From the NCBI GenBank assembly GCA_034670405.1, contig JAXDDX010000059.1, positions 2,312,501 through 2,376,500 on the forward strand: a stretch of 64,000 bases of DNA, read 5' to 3'. The stretch comes from Hoplostethus atlanticus (taxonomy: Eukaryota > Chordata > Actinopteri > Trachichthyiformes > Trachichthyidae). A program made the translations under genes and the position numbers. The notes below the pieces were generated by a model. It was not told where the DNA came from, searched no databases, and saw nothing but the letters and a program-made list of their open reading frames with translations. This document shows, piece after piece, positions 44,691 to 58,213 of the stretch (positions within the stretch are counted from its first letter, which is position 1; every line of letters starts with the position of its first letter).

Positions 44691-45501
44691 GTTTATGTAT
44701 TTAAACTACTATTTATTTAATACTACTATATTAATTTCATATTTAAACATGTAATACTCCCAGACAGCGAAGCCCTACCTTGACTCAGCTCACCACTGCC
44801 CCCTGGGGGTAGAAATCTGTGGCCACACTGGAGCTGCTGCCTGCAAGAAAATGAAAATGTTCAGGGTTGATGGTGCAGAGGCGAGGAGATGTGTTTGTGT
44901 GTGTACGTGTGGGTGGAGGCGCAGAGCAGTGTGGGCTCAAGGGGCTATGGAGAGCATATCAATGAGACATAGAGAGACAGTATCATGTTTATTTATCAGG
45001 ATCATCTTTATTTTCTGATTCTGACTCCGATACCCTGACACATCTCGATGTGAATGTAATATTTTCTATTTCTTCCTCCCTTATTACCTGTCAGTCACTG
45101 TGGAACTGGGGATAATATGGATCCAGGGCCAATACTGTTGTGGAACAATGGGGATGAGCATGAATAGAGAGAGAGTTGACATATATTTCATTCATTAATT
45201 TATCCATCAATCAAAAGTCAATCAGTTGTCCTACATGGGCTGGAAAGCCATAAAAACAATTGGCTCAGTTTGACATCTTTTAAAGTGTAACTTCCTCCCT
45301 GTTAATTTGTAGTCAGAAGCTTTGTAAGGATGAAGCATCTGGAGACGGTCCAAGGTCCGCTGGTCAACAGGAGGGTTAAATTGTGGTCATGTTGGCAGCA
45401 GCTTAACTTTCAGTGGAGCGTGTCCCTTGTGCAGTATCTCACACTGGCATGAATGTAAGTTTCAACTTATGTGTGTGTATGAATGCATGCGTGCGTGGAT
45501 G

Positions 45502-45551
<50 letters not shown>
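45502..45551. repeat. Compound (TA)n(TG)n microsatellite
   Basis: TA repeats running into a TG array, 250 bases upstream of the first meprin start codon. Confidence 0.9.
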
Positions 45552-45555
<4 letters not shown>

Positions 45556-45805
45556 GAATTCATCTTATTTCTGTCATCTTAGGTTTATGAGACATAGATT
45601 ACTTTTGAGCACAAGACAATTTTCTCCAATCATCGTAAAATGTAAGGTGGATAGGAGATATATGAACATCTCTACTTTACTAACTGACTTGTTGTGTTAG
45701 CTCCATGAGAAGTGTAACGCTATTACAATACCGCACCATGCCTGAAAGTCCAGGTTTTATCTGGCCTTGAATGTCTGAGAAGGTTTTTTCTCTTCTGGGC
45801 AGAAA

Positions 45806-48800
45806 ATGTGTTTTTGTATTATTCTCCTGGTGGGTCTGGCTTTGCAGCAGACATCGGCCCTGGTGAGTCTCTGAGGTCTCTGAAGCTCTTCATTCATATT
45901 ACTGATGATGCTTGTAACATTACCACTGTGATCAGATATGTGTCTTACATTTGTCTGCATGTGTCCACAGCCCACTGCATCAGTAGGAGGTATTGTAGGT
46001 GATTTCAAATTAAGACTAGAACACAGATAATGGCTGATGATGATTTGAACCTGCATGGCTACACATGATTTCTCATTTTCATTTAATTCATCATGGCTAA
46101 CTATGGAGTAACTTTCAGTGTGTGATCCTTGTCTCCTCTCATCTATCATTTTGTTGGGCAAAAAAATAAATATGTAATCAAAGCGCTGCAATGTAACTCA
46201 ATAACAACACCTTCCTAACAACCACTCAATGTGTGTGTTATTCTCTACTTCTGCCTGATGCTCTCTGTGGCTTGTTTTAACAGGAGCCGAAGGCGATGGG
46301 GATGAAGAAGGAGATCTAGACATTTTTGAGATAAACAAAGGTGTGTTTTAAAAGACCCTTTCTGAATTAAACAACAATTATATTTCTGCCATTTGCAGTC
46401 ACAGGGGGGATAAAAGATCGTATTTTGACCTTTTAGATCTGGATCTACATGAGGGAGACATACTACTGATGACTGTAAGGACTTTTGTTCTGGCATACTT
46501 GAGTTGATAAAAGAGAATACACAGTAACAGTTGAATATGTTGACTACGAGGTGACGATACTTCGCAGGGACGAGACAGGAGCATCATCCTCGGGGACCGA
46601 TTCAAATGGGAGCTTCCTGTCCCTTATGTGCTGGACGAGAGCCTCGGTGAGCTGCAGAGATACTCGATTCTCTGTGTTCGTTCAGCTGTGAAGAAAAGAG
46701 TGGAGGGAAAAAAACTGCGCCTACATTGTTTACGTAGCGGACTCATTAAACCGTATCACTGCATGTCTGCTCTGCTTGAAAACACAGACCTGAATGCCAA
46801 AGGGGTTGTTCTACGGGCCTTTGAGCAAATGCGGCTGAAAACCTGCGTTGATTTTAAACCCCGGGAAGATGAACCCAACTACATCTTGGTCATTAAAGAT
46901 GGCGGGTAGTGCACTATATCACTGACTATAATGCAGTAACATAGAAATAACATGACATTTTAATATATCGTATTAGTACATATTCTCCTCCATTCCTTTC
47001 TCATAATTCTCTCCATAGATGTTGGTCATATGTGGGGAATCAACGCTGGGGAAACCAAAGCCTCTCTATCGGACAACGGTGCGATCACATTGCCATAGTG
47101 GAGCATGAGTTCCTGCATGCACTGGGCTTCTGGCATGAGCAGTCCAGATATGACAGAGATGACCACGTGACCATTGTCTGGGAAAACATTGAAGAAGGTT
47201 TCCTTAAATTTGTGTTCATCGTGTTCATTTTGGATCAGCCAGCATGTCAAATTCACCAACACATTTAAACATGTTTGTTTTTCAGGGAAGGAACATAATT
47301 TCTTAAAGCACAGTTCTAACTACACCAGCACGCTGGGTACTCTGTATGACTATACATCCGTGATGCACTATGGTAAAGACGCCTTCTCTAATGGCAACGG
47401 GTCAACCATCATCACCAACCTACCAGAGTACCAGGATGTGATTGGTCAACGCCTAGAAATGAGCTCCAATGACGTTCTGAAGCTGAGAATGCTTTATAAC
47501 TGCAGTAAGTAGATAATCAATAGAACACTGATTTCATGGTACAATGTTATTTTTTGTTCAACAACATAAACATTAATGTGTTATCATTTGTGTATGTAGT
47601 GTTTCCTAGTGTTTCTGACTTAAGGAGAAATACATGCCTACTTAAGTGGTGGGCCGCCATGGCAGAATGCATACAGGGGAAACAATGGTACATGTATGTA
47701 GTGTTGATCTATACTTCTTCATTCTGCAGCATGTGCGGTCACCTTTCTGGAGTCATGCAGTTTTGAGGATGAGAAGCTGTGTGATATGACTCTTTGTGCC
47801 AGTGGAAATACCAGCTGGGAGAGAGTGGGCAGCACCAGAGACGGGCCCTTCTCAGACCACACCAGCTTGGGTGCTCAAGGAGGTATCAACCTGTAGGCCT
47901 GTATACACATGGCTGTCATCATCAATAGAAATCATTACCTGTGATTGTAAATGGTTGGTAATCCTAATCTAGCATTATGTTGCAAACAGATGTTCATGCT
48001 GTCATCTATTTTCCTCCCTGTTGTCTTCATAGTCAAAGACATTGCATTCCTGGAAAATAATTCTTCTCTCTCCAATGGCAAGTACAGCAACCTGCATTAT
48101 ATCTTTTCTACTTTTATAATGTAAAACTCAATTATTTATAGTATTTATTTTGCTTTCTCCTGGCAGCAGTCTCTGTGGTGCACTGTTCCCTTGTTTAATT
48201 TATCGTCTTGTTGTTTAACGGCATGGTGGATTTATCATCAAGAACCAACGAGGTGCTGCCTTCTCTAATGTTACACTGTGGTGTTGTTGTTTTCTTCACA
48301 GAAACGGCATCTAGTCCTGCAAACGACACTTCAACCAATCAAAATGGTGAGTTTGTTCTAAAAAGTTACTATGCATCAAATTTAGAGACACAGTGAATAT
48401 TTCTTATCAATATGGGCTGCTAAAGTCATTTTGGCACTAAGGTTGTTTATTCCATTAAAAGCCGATAGCATTACTGTAATGCTACGATGCTCAACTTGGA
48501 AACTGTGCCTGGATCTCATGTCTGTTGTTAGACGGAGGCTTCTTCATGCACTACAGCACGGCTTCTGGAGACGCCGGGGATGGAGCCAAAATGCAGAGCA
48601 GGAGAATGAATCCACAGAGACAGTTTCAGTGCCTCCAGTTTTTCTATTACCACAGCGGGGGTGACCAAGACCAGCTTAACATCTGGATCAGAGAGTATGT
48701 AGAAGAGGGGGATGGGACCGTCTGTCTGAAGGACCAGATCACAGGTGATTGCATGTATCTATACAGTATGTATCGGCCAATAATACACAGCAAACAGTTT

Positions 48801-50749
48801 CATTCCAAAATATCCACCAAATTGTGACACCTGCACAGTAAAATCGGCAGTGTTAGTTTAACGAGGCCAGTGTTTATTTCAGCCCACATCTATCAGTTAT
48901 TTTAACACTTTTAATAACACCTACCCCAGAGCCATATCAGCTCTGAGTGCAAAAGCAACTCTCCAATCAACACTTATAAATACTGCAAAAATGCTGTGTA
49001 CTTTTGGGATTTTTATATTTTGAATGTAAGAATGACTTGCACTGTGCACTCACACTATAGAGGACTTATCACACAGACAACATGCTGTGTGTACATTCGT
49101 TTTCATCTGCCAGGTTCACCAGAGTCTTTTTGGAAGCTCCGCCATGTTCCCCTGAATGCCACCAAGCCCTTCCAGGCGGAGTTCGAGGTTCGTAAAGGAG
49201 CAGGAAACTCTCCAGGCGGCTTTTCCATCGATGACATCAACCTGTCTGAGACGGAGTGTCCACACCATGTCTGGCACATCCCCAACTTTGATGAGTTTCT
49301 GACAAACAGCAGCGTCGGTGCAAGCTTACGGAGCCCGAGGTTCGTAACCAGACAGAGCTATGGACTCCAGCTCTTGTTGCAGCTCTACTCTGGTCGCTTC
49401 GGGGTCTTCTTCCGACTGGCGTCCACTGACTTTGACGACCAGCTCCAGTGGCCGTGTGCTTGGAGACAGGTGACGGTCCTACTACTGGACCAGAGCCACC
49501 ATATCCAGCAGCGGATGTCCAAGCAGTTCAGTATCACAACCAATTCAGAGAGAACATTCACTGGAGGTGAGAGACACCGTGATGCCAAAGACAAAAATGT
49601 TCAAAATCACTGAAAATGTCTCAGGAAATGTGTGATAACATGGAGGGTGTACATTTGGCTTTTGTATTATGTGTTTCACTACAATACAAGGTAATGGGGA
49701 GACATTTTTCTACTGGGACAACCCAAGGAAGGTGGGGCATCTTGTAAATGACTCCAGAGGAGACTCATACTATGCTGGCCCAAACCTTGGCTACCGGTAC
49801 TTCCTGTCTCTCGATGCACTCTGGTCAGGAAACTTTATAAAAGGAGGCGACATCTTCTTTCTTCTCAACTTTGATGGTAGGTGTTACTATAGCTAGTGTT
49901 GATCTGTCCTGGTGTGTCAAGTGCTCTGATTGTAATGTGGGAGTTTAAAATATAGTTAAAGCATCACCAGGTAACATCTCTCCAGTCAGCTTCTATTAAT
50001 CAGCAACTTTCTCATGACAGATTGTCCATGTAAACTGGAAGGTAAGTAGGTTCATAACATCGCTAGATGCAGTAAGGTATCTAGTGATGTTATGTACCAG
50101 GAAATAATTACACCTTTGACCAGGGCCGATGTGCTTGAATCACGTTAGTCATCATTTTTATTTAGTTACAGACTTTTTGACAAACATTAAATTCATCTTT
50201 GTTATTTTGATTTTCAGATTTATCGAGTCTGCATCTGAACAGCTCAGACATTCCTAAGCCTCGCCTGTGGACTAACTTCAGTCACGTCACACTGACGCAC
50301 ACAGGTGACAGAGGGACTTGCCTAAACCAACTGTAAGAGAAATAACTACAAATTTACTATAAAATAATCAAAACTGCTGAGTGTATAGACTGAAAGACAT
50401 AGGCAGGGAAAACACCTGATTACAAAACTACTAATACTGTCTCCCTCCTCTGTCAGGAAGGACAACAACACAACAGCCACCACCTCATTTGCTGTCAGGT
50501 AAGTTTGTCTTGTCTCTCATCTTCAATGAGGGCAGTGATCATAGCACCAGCATCATAGAAGCAAGTGTTTTACTTGTTGTCTCCAGCTGCCTTTACATCC
50601 AGTACTGCTGTAATGTAATCTCTACCATTATCACCATTATAACCACAACAACTATAATCATTGATCTTGCTTTTCCCAGTCTATCCCCAGGAACCATGTT
50701 TTCTCTGCTGACTGCCTCAGTGTTCCTATGGCAACAACCTTACCCATGA
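45806..50749 (+). CDS. Meprin-like astacin metalloprotease 1
   Basis: Eighteen exons in frame: 45806-45862, 45971-45989 (or -45998), 46284-46340, 46437-46474, 46568-46646, 46788-46905, 47019-47197, 47286-47504, 47730-47882, 48033-48077, 48302-48346, 48532-48744, 49114-49566, 49691-49876, 50021-50041, 50218-50332, 50457-50498, 50680-50749; about 702 residues. Order: signal peptide ([15 protein letters not shown]), acidic propeptide, astacin domain with zinc site [12 protein letters not shown] (about 152-163) and Met-turn SVMHY, MAM domain split by two linker exons, then MATH/TRAF domain ([27 protein letters not shown]). Meprins cleave peptides and matrix or mucus proteins at epithelia. Unlike mammalian meprins there is no EGF module or long transmembrane helix; the chain ends with a short hydrophobic stretch ([11 protein letters not shown]) and QQPYP. 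The catalytic motif is complete, so activity is expected. Alpha or beta affinity was not decided. Confidence 0.9.
48033..48346 (+). other. Two 45-nt linker exons of meprin 1, one with a GC donor
   Basis: Exons 48033-48077 (reading [15 protein letters not shown]) and 48302-48346 ([15 protein letters not shown]) are both 45 nt and phase 1-1, so each can be skipped without changing frame. The first ends AATG/GCAAGT, a GC-AG type donor; using the nearby GTACAG instead would shift the frame into a stop. They add Asn-X-Ser/Thr sites inside the MAM domain and have no counterpart in meprins 2 and 3. Confidence 0.6.
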
Positions 50750-51374
50750 CCTTCTGAACATGGCAGCTTCACACTGCAGGCAGAGGACGTGATATCATTT
50801 TACTGCATGGAGCATGCATGCTGTACTTTGTAATCCCAAGAGCCGTTTTCTGTGTGAATGGTTTAAACCTACAATTCTCATCTTGATTCCCTCTTGTTTT
50901 GAATGCAGAATCCAAAAACAGGATTTCCACCATAGAACTAGGATATTTCCACAGTGATATAGTATATTCGAGACCTTCTGTCTCCTCTATAGAAGATTAC
51001 ATTTCTCAAGATCATTGAATTGTTATGAAATATTACCATCGAAATTCCACAACAACATTTCAGCACAGTAATAGTCAAACTGATGTTGTCACACATATAC
51101 CGTCACAGAGCAACAGCGATGATCTTTGACACTGAACCTGGTGGGAAGCAAGTCTAAGATTGAGTAATGTCTCCTAAGTGGTAAAAATGTGAGGTTGCTC
51201 TCATAAAAACTAGACTAACCAGTTGAGGGAGACTTGTGTTTGTGCTCTATATAATTAAGGCTTTTCGTCCCCGAGGTCTGAAAACACTCTTATTGCCACA
51301 TGAATGAGAATGAAGGTGAAAAATGTAACATTTCTTTCCTTTTGGTAAGAAACGAATGCTGTGCACAACTAAGC

Positions 51375-51380
51375 AATAAA
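51375..51380 (+). terminator. Meprin 1 poly(A) signal
   Basis: AATAAA about 625 bases after the stop codon, the first clear canonical signal downstream. Confidence 0.5.
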
Positions 51381-51879
51381 AGCCTTTTTGAATCTTCTGC
51401 TTTTATTGTCCAATAGCATCAAAGTCTACAGTCACTTTCACTGCACACTTTCACTGCACACACAGATCTCTTTGGATAGTGAAGGAGTAATGTTTGTCAA
51501 GCATGCTGGAAAATGCAAAATGGGAAACCTAGAGGGGGAGACGTGGTATAATAAGGAGTTTATGTTTACAGAGGATCAAGTTAAGTCAAGTTACAGGGGG
51601 ACTGTCTTACTGCCTAAGACTTGTGAATTTAGTTGTTTTGGAGTTAGGATGCTCTGAATCCCGAAAGAAATTTTAAAGAATTCTTTGAGACGGTTTATGA
51701 ATTGGACACGTGCTAAAAAGACCCGATCAAAATCAGGCTGAGGAATCCAATTGTGCGTTCAGGATTTTATTTTTCAGACTTTTGGGCGTGTTGATCTTGA
51801 CGTTACATTTGTTTCATCCAGTTGACCAGATATTATCTGACAACTTATCTGACCACTTTGCGGACATTAATTGACAATA

Positions 51880-54800
51880 ATGTATAATTACATTATCCTT
51901 GTGGCGAGCATCATTCACCTGACGAAGGTAAGTAAGAGCATCATGTTGCTGTCTTCAAAGGTCAACTTTTCAAGAATTTAGATAAACAGCCTTATTTTCT
52001 GGTTGATAAATATTTTTTTATCATGGGTTTTAATTGGGTTTCATGGGCCTTAGGGTCATGAAAACTTTGTTAAGCCTACAGTTCAAGTAAAAACATGAAA
52101 AACAACAAAATTGGAGGGACAATGTTTTTTCTGTGACAGCAGAGATAAACAGTACAGGAAGTACAGTATTACAGGTATGCTACTGGGAATATAACCATAT
52201 GGAAAAGATGCTATTCTTAATATAATCTTTCAATTTACTCTCAATATAATCCTCATGATCTCTCATCATTCATCCCCAGGCTCTCCAGCCGTTGTTAAGA
52301 GGTGAGATATTCTTTTATTCTCATGAATAACTGCTATTGCACAACTATTGTCAACGTACCTGATGGCAAAACTTTGGTGAATGCTGACGTAAAAACCTCA
52401 GATGGTCGAGGAATTCGCTGAATGTGCCTTTGGAGGGTTACAAACAGGCCACCACACAAATACCACACAGCATTTTTGTATACATTGAATGACCAGGTAT
52501 GACTATTGAGTCAGTTTTTGGATAACTTCAATCATGTATTTCTATGTAAAGCTCAAAATGTATTCTATGTTTCATTTTTAAGAAATCGATGCTGACGACT
52601 TGGACATAAATGAAATAAACGAGGGTAAGTTTGAGTAGAGATTTGTGGTTAACAGCACTGAACTGAAGGTTTAGTCACAAACAATAAAGCAGAATTTGTC
52701 CCGGCTCCTTATGAATGACATCTGTGAGGGATAAACCTTAAATGGGGTGTTATTCTCTCTGAAACACCATCATTAACTGTGCAACCATCATCTGCAATGT
52801 ATCATTAGGGGAAGGGGCGTTGCCGCTTCCAGTGACAATGGCAAATTTCTTTTTGTTTACTTTCTAGGCCTGCATTTACTTGAGGGAGACATCATGCATG
52901 TAAGCATTGGACATCATTAGATATTGTATTATATCTTTGGTGGATATCAGGTTGTTTTCTTTTAACATGATTCATTTAATTCACTCCACCACATTAAGAT
53001 GAAGACAAGGGTTGCCAGGAACGCCGTTATAGACAGAAAGCGCCTGTGGGACCTCCCCATTCCTTACGTATTAGAGCACAGTCTTGGTGAGTGATGGTCT
53101 ATAAACCTTTTTCTCTCCAGTGTTTATAAATTGATGAGGCGCGGGTCAAACTGCAACCAACTCATGAGTCATATAATATATTCTCTCTGAACACAGATAT
53201 GGATGCTAAAGGAATCATTCTGCAGGCCTTTGAACATTTCAGGTTGAAGTCATGTATTGACTTCAAGCCCAGAGACTCTGAGGAACACTACATTTCACTC
53301 AGAAAGGATAAAGGGTAATCCAGTTTTCCTTCCCAAAACTCAACCTACTCACTTTGCACTATAGGATTTTGGCTCCCTCTGCTCAGTCGATTCATTCTGT
53401 CCCACTCTTCTCCCCTATAGGTGTTACTCTTATGTTTCAAGGCATATTAAAGGCGGACAAATTGTTTCCATTGGTGAAAATTGTAATCACCTTGGCACAA
53501 TAGAGCATGAGCTTCTCCACGCTTTGGGCTTCTGGCATGAACAGACGAGATATGACAGGGATGACCATGTCAACATCGTCTGGGAAAACATTGCAAACGG
53601 TTTGATAATGACTTCCTTATCAAGTTATCGTTTTTCAAGGCTGTATTTAAAATCACCTTTACACTACAGTAGTGCATAAACTACTTTAGCTACATAACAC
53701 AACCAACGCTCAACAGAAAAGCTATGTAAGATTTATTGTTCTGATGCATGAAATATTTTCTTTTTTACTTGTCTACAGAATACAAGTCAAATTTCAAGAA
53801 GTTACCCTCCAGTGTATTGACAACATTTAATACGTCGTATGACTATACATCGCTGATGCATTATGGCAAATATACCTTCTCCAAAAACAAGGGAGTAACC
53901 ATTACCACTAAGATACCAGAATACCAGGAAGTGATTGGCCAGCGAATGGAAATGAGCACAAACGATGTCTTCAAGTTGAATCAGTGTTATAACTGTGGTA
54001 AGGGAGGATGCACTTCTTACTTTCTGAAATGCGATCGTAATTGTTCATGGAAAAAAAGACTGAACTGAGCAATATTATGCTGTCATTTTTTTGTTACGCT
54101 GACACAGGTGCGTCCATTTCATTTCTGGAGCATTGCGACTTCTCCAAAGGGAATGCATGTGGGATGAGTCACTGTGCAAACGGTTTAGCAGGTTGGAAGA
54201 GAATGAGTGCTGCCGACGGAGGTCCTTCCACTGACCACACCAGCCTGGGCAAGACAAGGGGTAACACCCTGATTCTGTACAATCACTAATACAATTTTAA
54301 CCCAGAATAGGTGTTTCACGACAACCTTTCCCTGTCCTGTTCTAAGAAACTAGAAATTCTGAAGCTTTACTGCTGCTACATCTAATGCCAGATTGCTGAA
54401 CCCTCAAGTATTAAACGTTGCTGTGGAACGATACCGTCAGGCTGCCACCAGACGCCAGCTGAAAATGGTCAAATTGAAACTTTCCCCAGGTTATTTCATG
54501 CATGCTAGCACAGCATCTGGTCAGGAGGGGGACACCGCCTGGCTGGAGACCAAGAGGATGAGGCCCAGTAGGGAGTGTCATGTCCAGTGTCTCCAGTTCT
54601 ACTACTACCACAGTGGGAACCAGTCCGATCAGCTCAACATCTGGATCAGAGAGTTCGAGGATGAGAGGGACTCTACAGGAAAGTTACGTCTCATGGGGCA
54701 GATCACCGGTGAGGAAAAGGGATAGGAGAGGGAGGAGGAAATGATCGCTATGTAATGGGACATAGAATACATATCCAATTTTCATATGGATGACAAAAAA

Positions 54801-55794
54801 TACGAGCAACAATATGTACAAATATTCTACCCTCCAGGTGCACCAACATTTCACTGGCAGTTTCATCATGTTCCCCTGAATGCCGCCAAGCCCTTTCCAG
54901 GTGGAGTATGAGGTCCGCAAGGGAGCAGAAAGCTCTCCAGGAGGCTTTTCTATCGACGACATCAATCTGTCTCAGACTACGTGTCCACAGCATGTCTGGC
55001 AAGTTAAGGATTTTGAGAAGCTTTTGACCACCAGTGACTACAACACTCATCTGCTCAGCCCTCGGAAGTACTCCCCAGAGGGCTATGCCTACCAGGTGAC
55101 GATCGCTCTCCGAGAAACCTTCTTTGGAGTTTACGTCCGTTTAGTGTCAGGGGAATACGATGCGTGGCTGGAGTGGCCTTGCCCATGGAGGCAGGTGACC
55201 GTTGTATTACTGGACCAGAACCCTCATCTTCAGCAACATATGTCCAATCAGATCACTATCACCACTGACCCATCGGATGGTGAGTCTATTTTTAGAGATA
55301 TTTCAGTGGTCTATTTTGTTTGACACGATAATCCCTGAGACAAGTTATCATTATGACCACATGTGATATTGTCACCGAGATTTTCTTCCCCTTTTCTGCA
55401 GCTACGTTTGGCTGCCCTCATAATGTCGGAAAACTCATCAAAATGAATGAAGAGCATTTATATGTGAACTCTTACTTGGGTTTCAATTCATTCCTCTCCC
55501 TGGCGTCTCTGAGGGGCAGAGACTTCCTGAAGGGGGGCACCGCCATCTTCCTTTTTTCAATGCAAGGTGTGCTATTATAGCCTCAGATTCACTATCTATC
55601 CTTTCAGCTAATATTATTAGAATATAAACTTTATTGCAGAGGAAATTTTACATTTACCAAACTGTTTTCTGTCTCTAGATATCTCCAGTCTGCAGCAAAA
55701 AAGCTCTCTTCCTTGTCCAGAATTTCTGCCAATCAACTTTACTTCATACCCAAACAACCGTGACGAGGGCCCATGTGGCACAAAGAACTTTTAA
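51880..55794 (+). CDS. Meprin-like astacin metalloprotease 2, interrupted by a one-base frameshift
   Basis: Exons 51880-51927, 52280-52301, 52583-52624, 52868-52899, 52999-53086, 53197-53314, 53421-53599, 53779-53997, 54108-54260, 54490-54708, 54838-55279, 55402-55566, 55679-55794. Signal peptide MYNYIILVASIIHLTK, propeptide with a probable activation site R-N (ARNAVIDRKRLWDLPIPYVL), zinc site [12 protein letters not shown] (about 146-157), Met-turn SLMHY, MAM and MATH domains, and a short tail ending EGPCGTKNF without EGF or membrane helix. In exon 54838-55279 one extra T within 54894-54896 shifts the frame into TGA at 54909-54911, leaving about 397 residues. All other exons, phases and splice sites are intact (613 residues would result without the extra base), so this is a young inactivation, a polymorphism, or a sequence error. 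The protease domain itself precedes the break. Confidence 0.85.
54894..54911 (+). other. Frameshift and premature stop in meprin 2
   Basis: Meprins 1 and 3 read AAGCCCTTCCAGG at this place; here it is AAGCCCTTTCCAGG. The added T follows a short T run, a typical slippage site, and leads to TGA 12 bases later, near the end of the MAM domain. Confidence 0.85.
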
Positions 55795-56156
55795 AAAAGA
55801 CTGCTAAATGTTGAGCTATGGTACACTGGTATATTGTGATTATTTGTGATATAATTCTGTAATAATAATTCTGTGAAGCTGGTTGTTTCACTTTTTATAT
55901 GTAAAGCTTAAAGCCATTAGGTTTGTGATACTTCAGGTTGGACACAAAAGCTGAGTCATCTGCACGCCTGACTTTGTCATAGTTTAGCACCACTGAAGAA
56001 AAAACTCGGAATTCAGACAGGAAACTGCATTCGGTGTATGGGGGCAATACAACCACACAACTGACAGGTTCAGCAGCACAAACTAAAAGCTACCCAGGGG
56101 GACACATTTCAACCAACTGGCTATGCTCACCAGGCCACAACCAGAACTCGGTCAGA

Positions 56157-56162
56157 AATAAA
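56157..56162 (+). terminator. Candidate meprin 2 poly(A) signal
   Basis: AATAAA 363 bases after the stop. Confidence 0.45.
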
Positions 56163-56169
56163 ATTCACA

Positions 56170-58200
56170 AAGTTCACAGATGAAATGAAATCATCCAGAA
56201 AAACTCTTATTTGCCAGGGATATTACATTAAGAAGAGCCAGCTTAGCATTGAGTGCAATATATTTGTTATGAAAGTGCTTTCTGCCTCCGATGATGGAAA
56301 TGTTTTGCGACATAGAGAACAGTGAAACCTACAGTATGCATCCCATGCTCAAAAGAGCCTATGGGTGAAAATGGGATCATTTAGACCAATCACATATCTG
56401 CCCACATTGAGAAATAGATAATAGACACTTACAGTAAGCCTTGCATTTGCTCACTTTTAGTATTTTGGGTCAGGGCTGAGCTGATGTTTGCAAAACTAAA
56501 GTCAAATTAAATGTATGAGACTGCAAAGAGATATTAGTTCACTTATTTCTTGTGCAGAGGTTGGGTTTTACCCTTATAGTCAAACTGCATATTTGCTGTT
56601 GCATCATCTCTCCTCTGTAAATGTAAAGCAACACACCTCTACCACACACTGCTCCCACACACTGCTCTTGCTCAACACCACCAGAACGTCACTTAGCACT
56701 AACGTTTCGGGTGTTAACATCACAGTGGGTCTTGTATAGATTATTAGAGTATTTCCATAAAGTACTGAGGCAATGAACATGGATTGAGATGATTACTTCC
56801 TACAGTTTTATTATTTTCTAAGTAAAGGTCTGCAGATAGTTAGTAACTTATTAGTAACTAGTTAGTAACTTATTATAGTATACAGTGAATGGATACTTGT
56901 ATGACTGTATTTGTGAGTAGTTGTCACATCTTAGTACTAATAGTTAAGATATAATATATAATATATTAGTTGGTATCAGATTTCTCATCAAAATTTGATT
57001 CATAAATTAAAGTTATGAATGAAAGCTGCCGTTCATTTACAGAAAATAATAGCACAATCACAAATCTAGCCTTACTAGTTTAAATATCTAATTGCACAAA
57101 CTAGCCTACAATGTCATAAAACATAAAACATAATAGGTGGTTTATAGTTGTCAAATTAGTTGGATTTCAGTAGATCAAGAAAACATACCTGTGCTTCAAA
57201 ACATCAGGATATGAGTAAGAAGCCAGAGATACTGTGCAGGAAAAAATCATATGGGATTACAGAAATAATTCAGACATGTAGTCATCAAACAGTCTTCATT
57301 CAGTTACCCTTTTACCTCGTTAGCTACAATGAAAGAATAAAATGAACTGTGGCATCTAGTGTTACAACACAGATCCTATTGAACCACGGATTACACATTA
57401 AAAACAGGTTTGCTGTCTTTCAGCAGTCATTGAAATATATAAATGCAACCATGGCCTAGCAGCAAACTGGATCAACCATCCAACTACAAAAATATGGATT
57501 AAAAGGATCAAGCATTATGACTTACTAATGACCAAACCAAAATATAAAAATCAAAACAAGTTACATTTTTAGCATCATTATTATGGTTTATTTAACTCTC
57601 TCATAACTGTATTGTTAAAGGTAATAAGAAATGACTGCATATTTTATATTTTAGCTTTGGAACAAAGTCAAAATACGAAGCACAATAATGCAGGTCGATG
57701 AGGGCAAGGAGACAACTTAATTGCTGTGCTAATGATCGCCTGAGCCAGACTGAGACAGACTCCTTCAGAATCTTTAGAACCTTTAGAATCTTTGGAATGT
57801 TGTTTGGTCTACCTCAAACCTGTTTGGTCTAATGTGTTCCACCATAAATGCCATGTACTTCAGAGTTTCTCAGGTTCAGCTGAGGAAAAGACAAGGTGCA
57901 TGAAGGTAAACATTATGAATCAAATAGTTACTGTCGAATATTTTTCTGTCCTATACAGATTTTATGGGAAACACTTTCATATGGACATAATCATGATTTG
58001 TGTTATTCCTTATTTGTTATGAGGAAATCAAATGCATTTTGTTGCTTTTAGTAGCTTCATTTGATTTGTTATGAATAGATCAAGTAGCATAATGGGCATA
58101 ACAAATCAAATGAAGCTACTACAATGTTCAACCAGCGGATGTTCCTTTTAATGCATCTTCATATTACCACTGTTCAAAGTAAGTCTGGCCCAAGGACACC
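56170..58200. other. Spacer between meprins 2 and 3
   Basis: AT-rich, no exon recognised. It includes an imperfect inverted repeat near 58050-58125, where ATTTGATTTGTTATG(A) and its complement (CATAACAAATCAAAT) face each other. Confidence 0.55.
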
Positions 58201-58213
58201 TAATGTAAAGAGG

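Larger units (their letters stand above)
41420..45790. other. Intergenic DNA between apolipoprotein and meprin clusters
   Basis: No supportable gene. Contains CA arrays, a decayed LINE at about 44370-44690, and GC-balanced unique sequence at 42880-43150 that looks more complex than its surroundings and includes a 10-bp-arm inverted repeat (43058-43091). Confidence 0.55.

Noticed and set aside
48078-48087. GTACAG at 48082 as the donor of the first meprin 1 linker exon
   Set aside because: It would put the next exon in a frame with an immediate TAG; the GC donor at 48078 keeps the frame.
51388-51657. An 89-codon open frame after meprin 1
   Set aside because: Begins inside the meprin 1 3' end region and shows no known domain or splice continuation.
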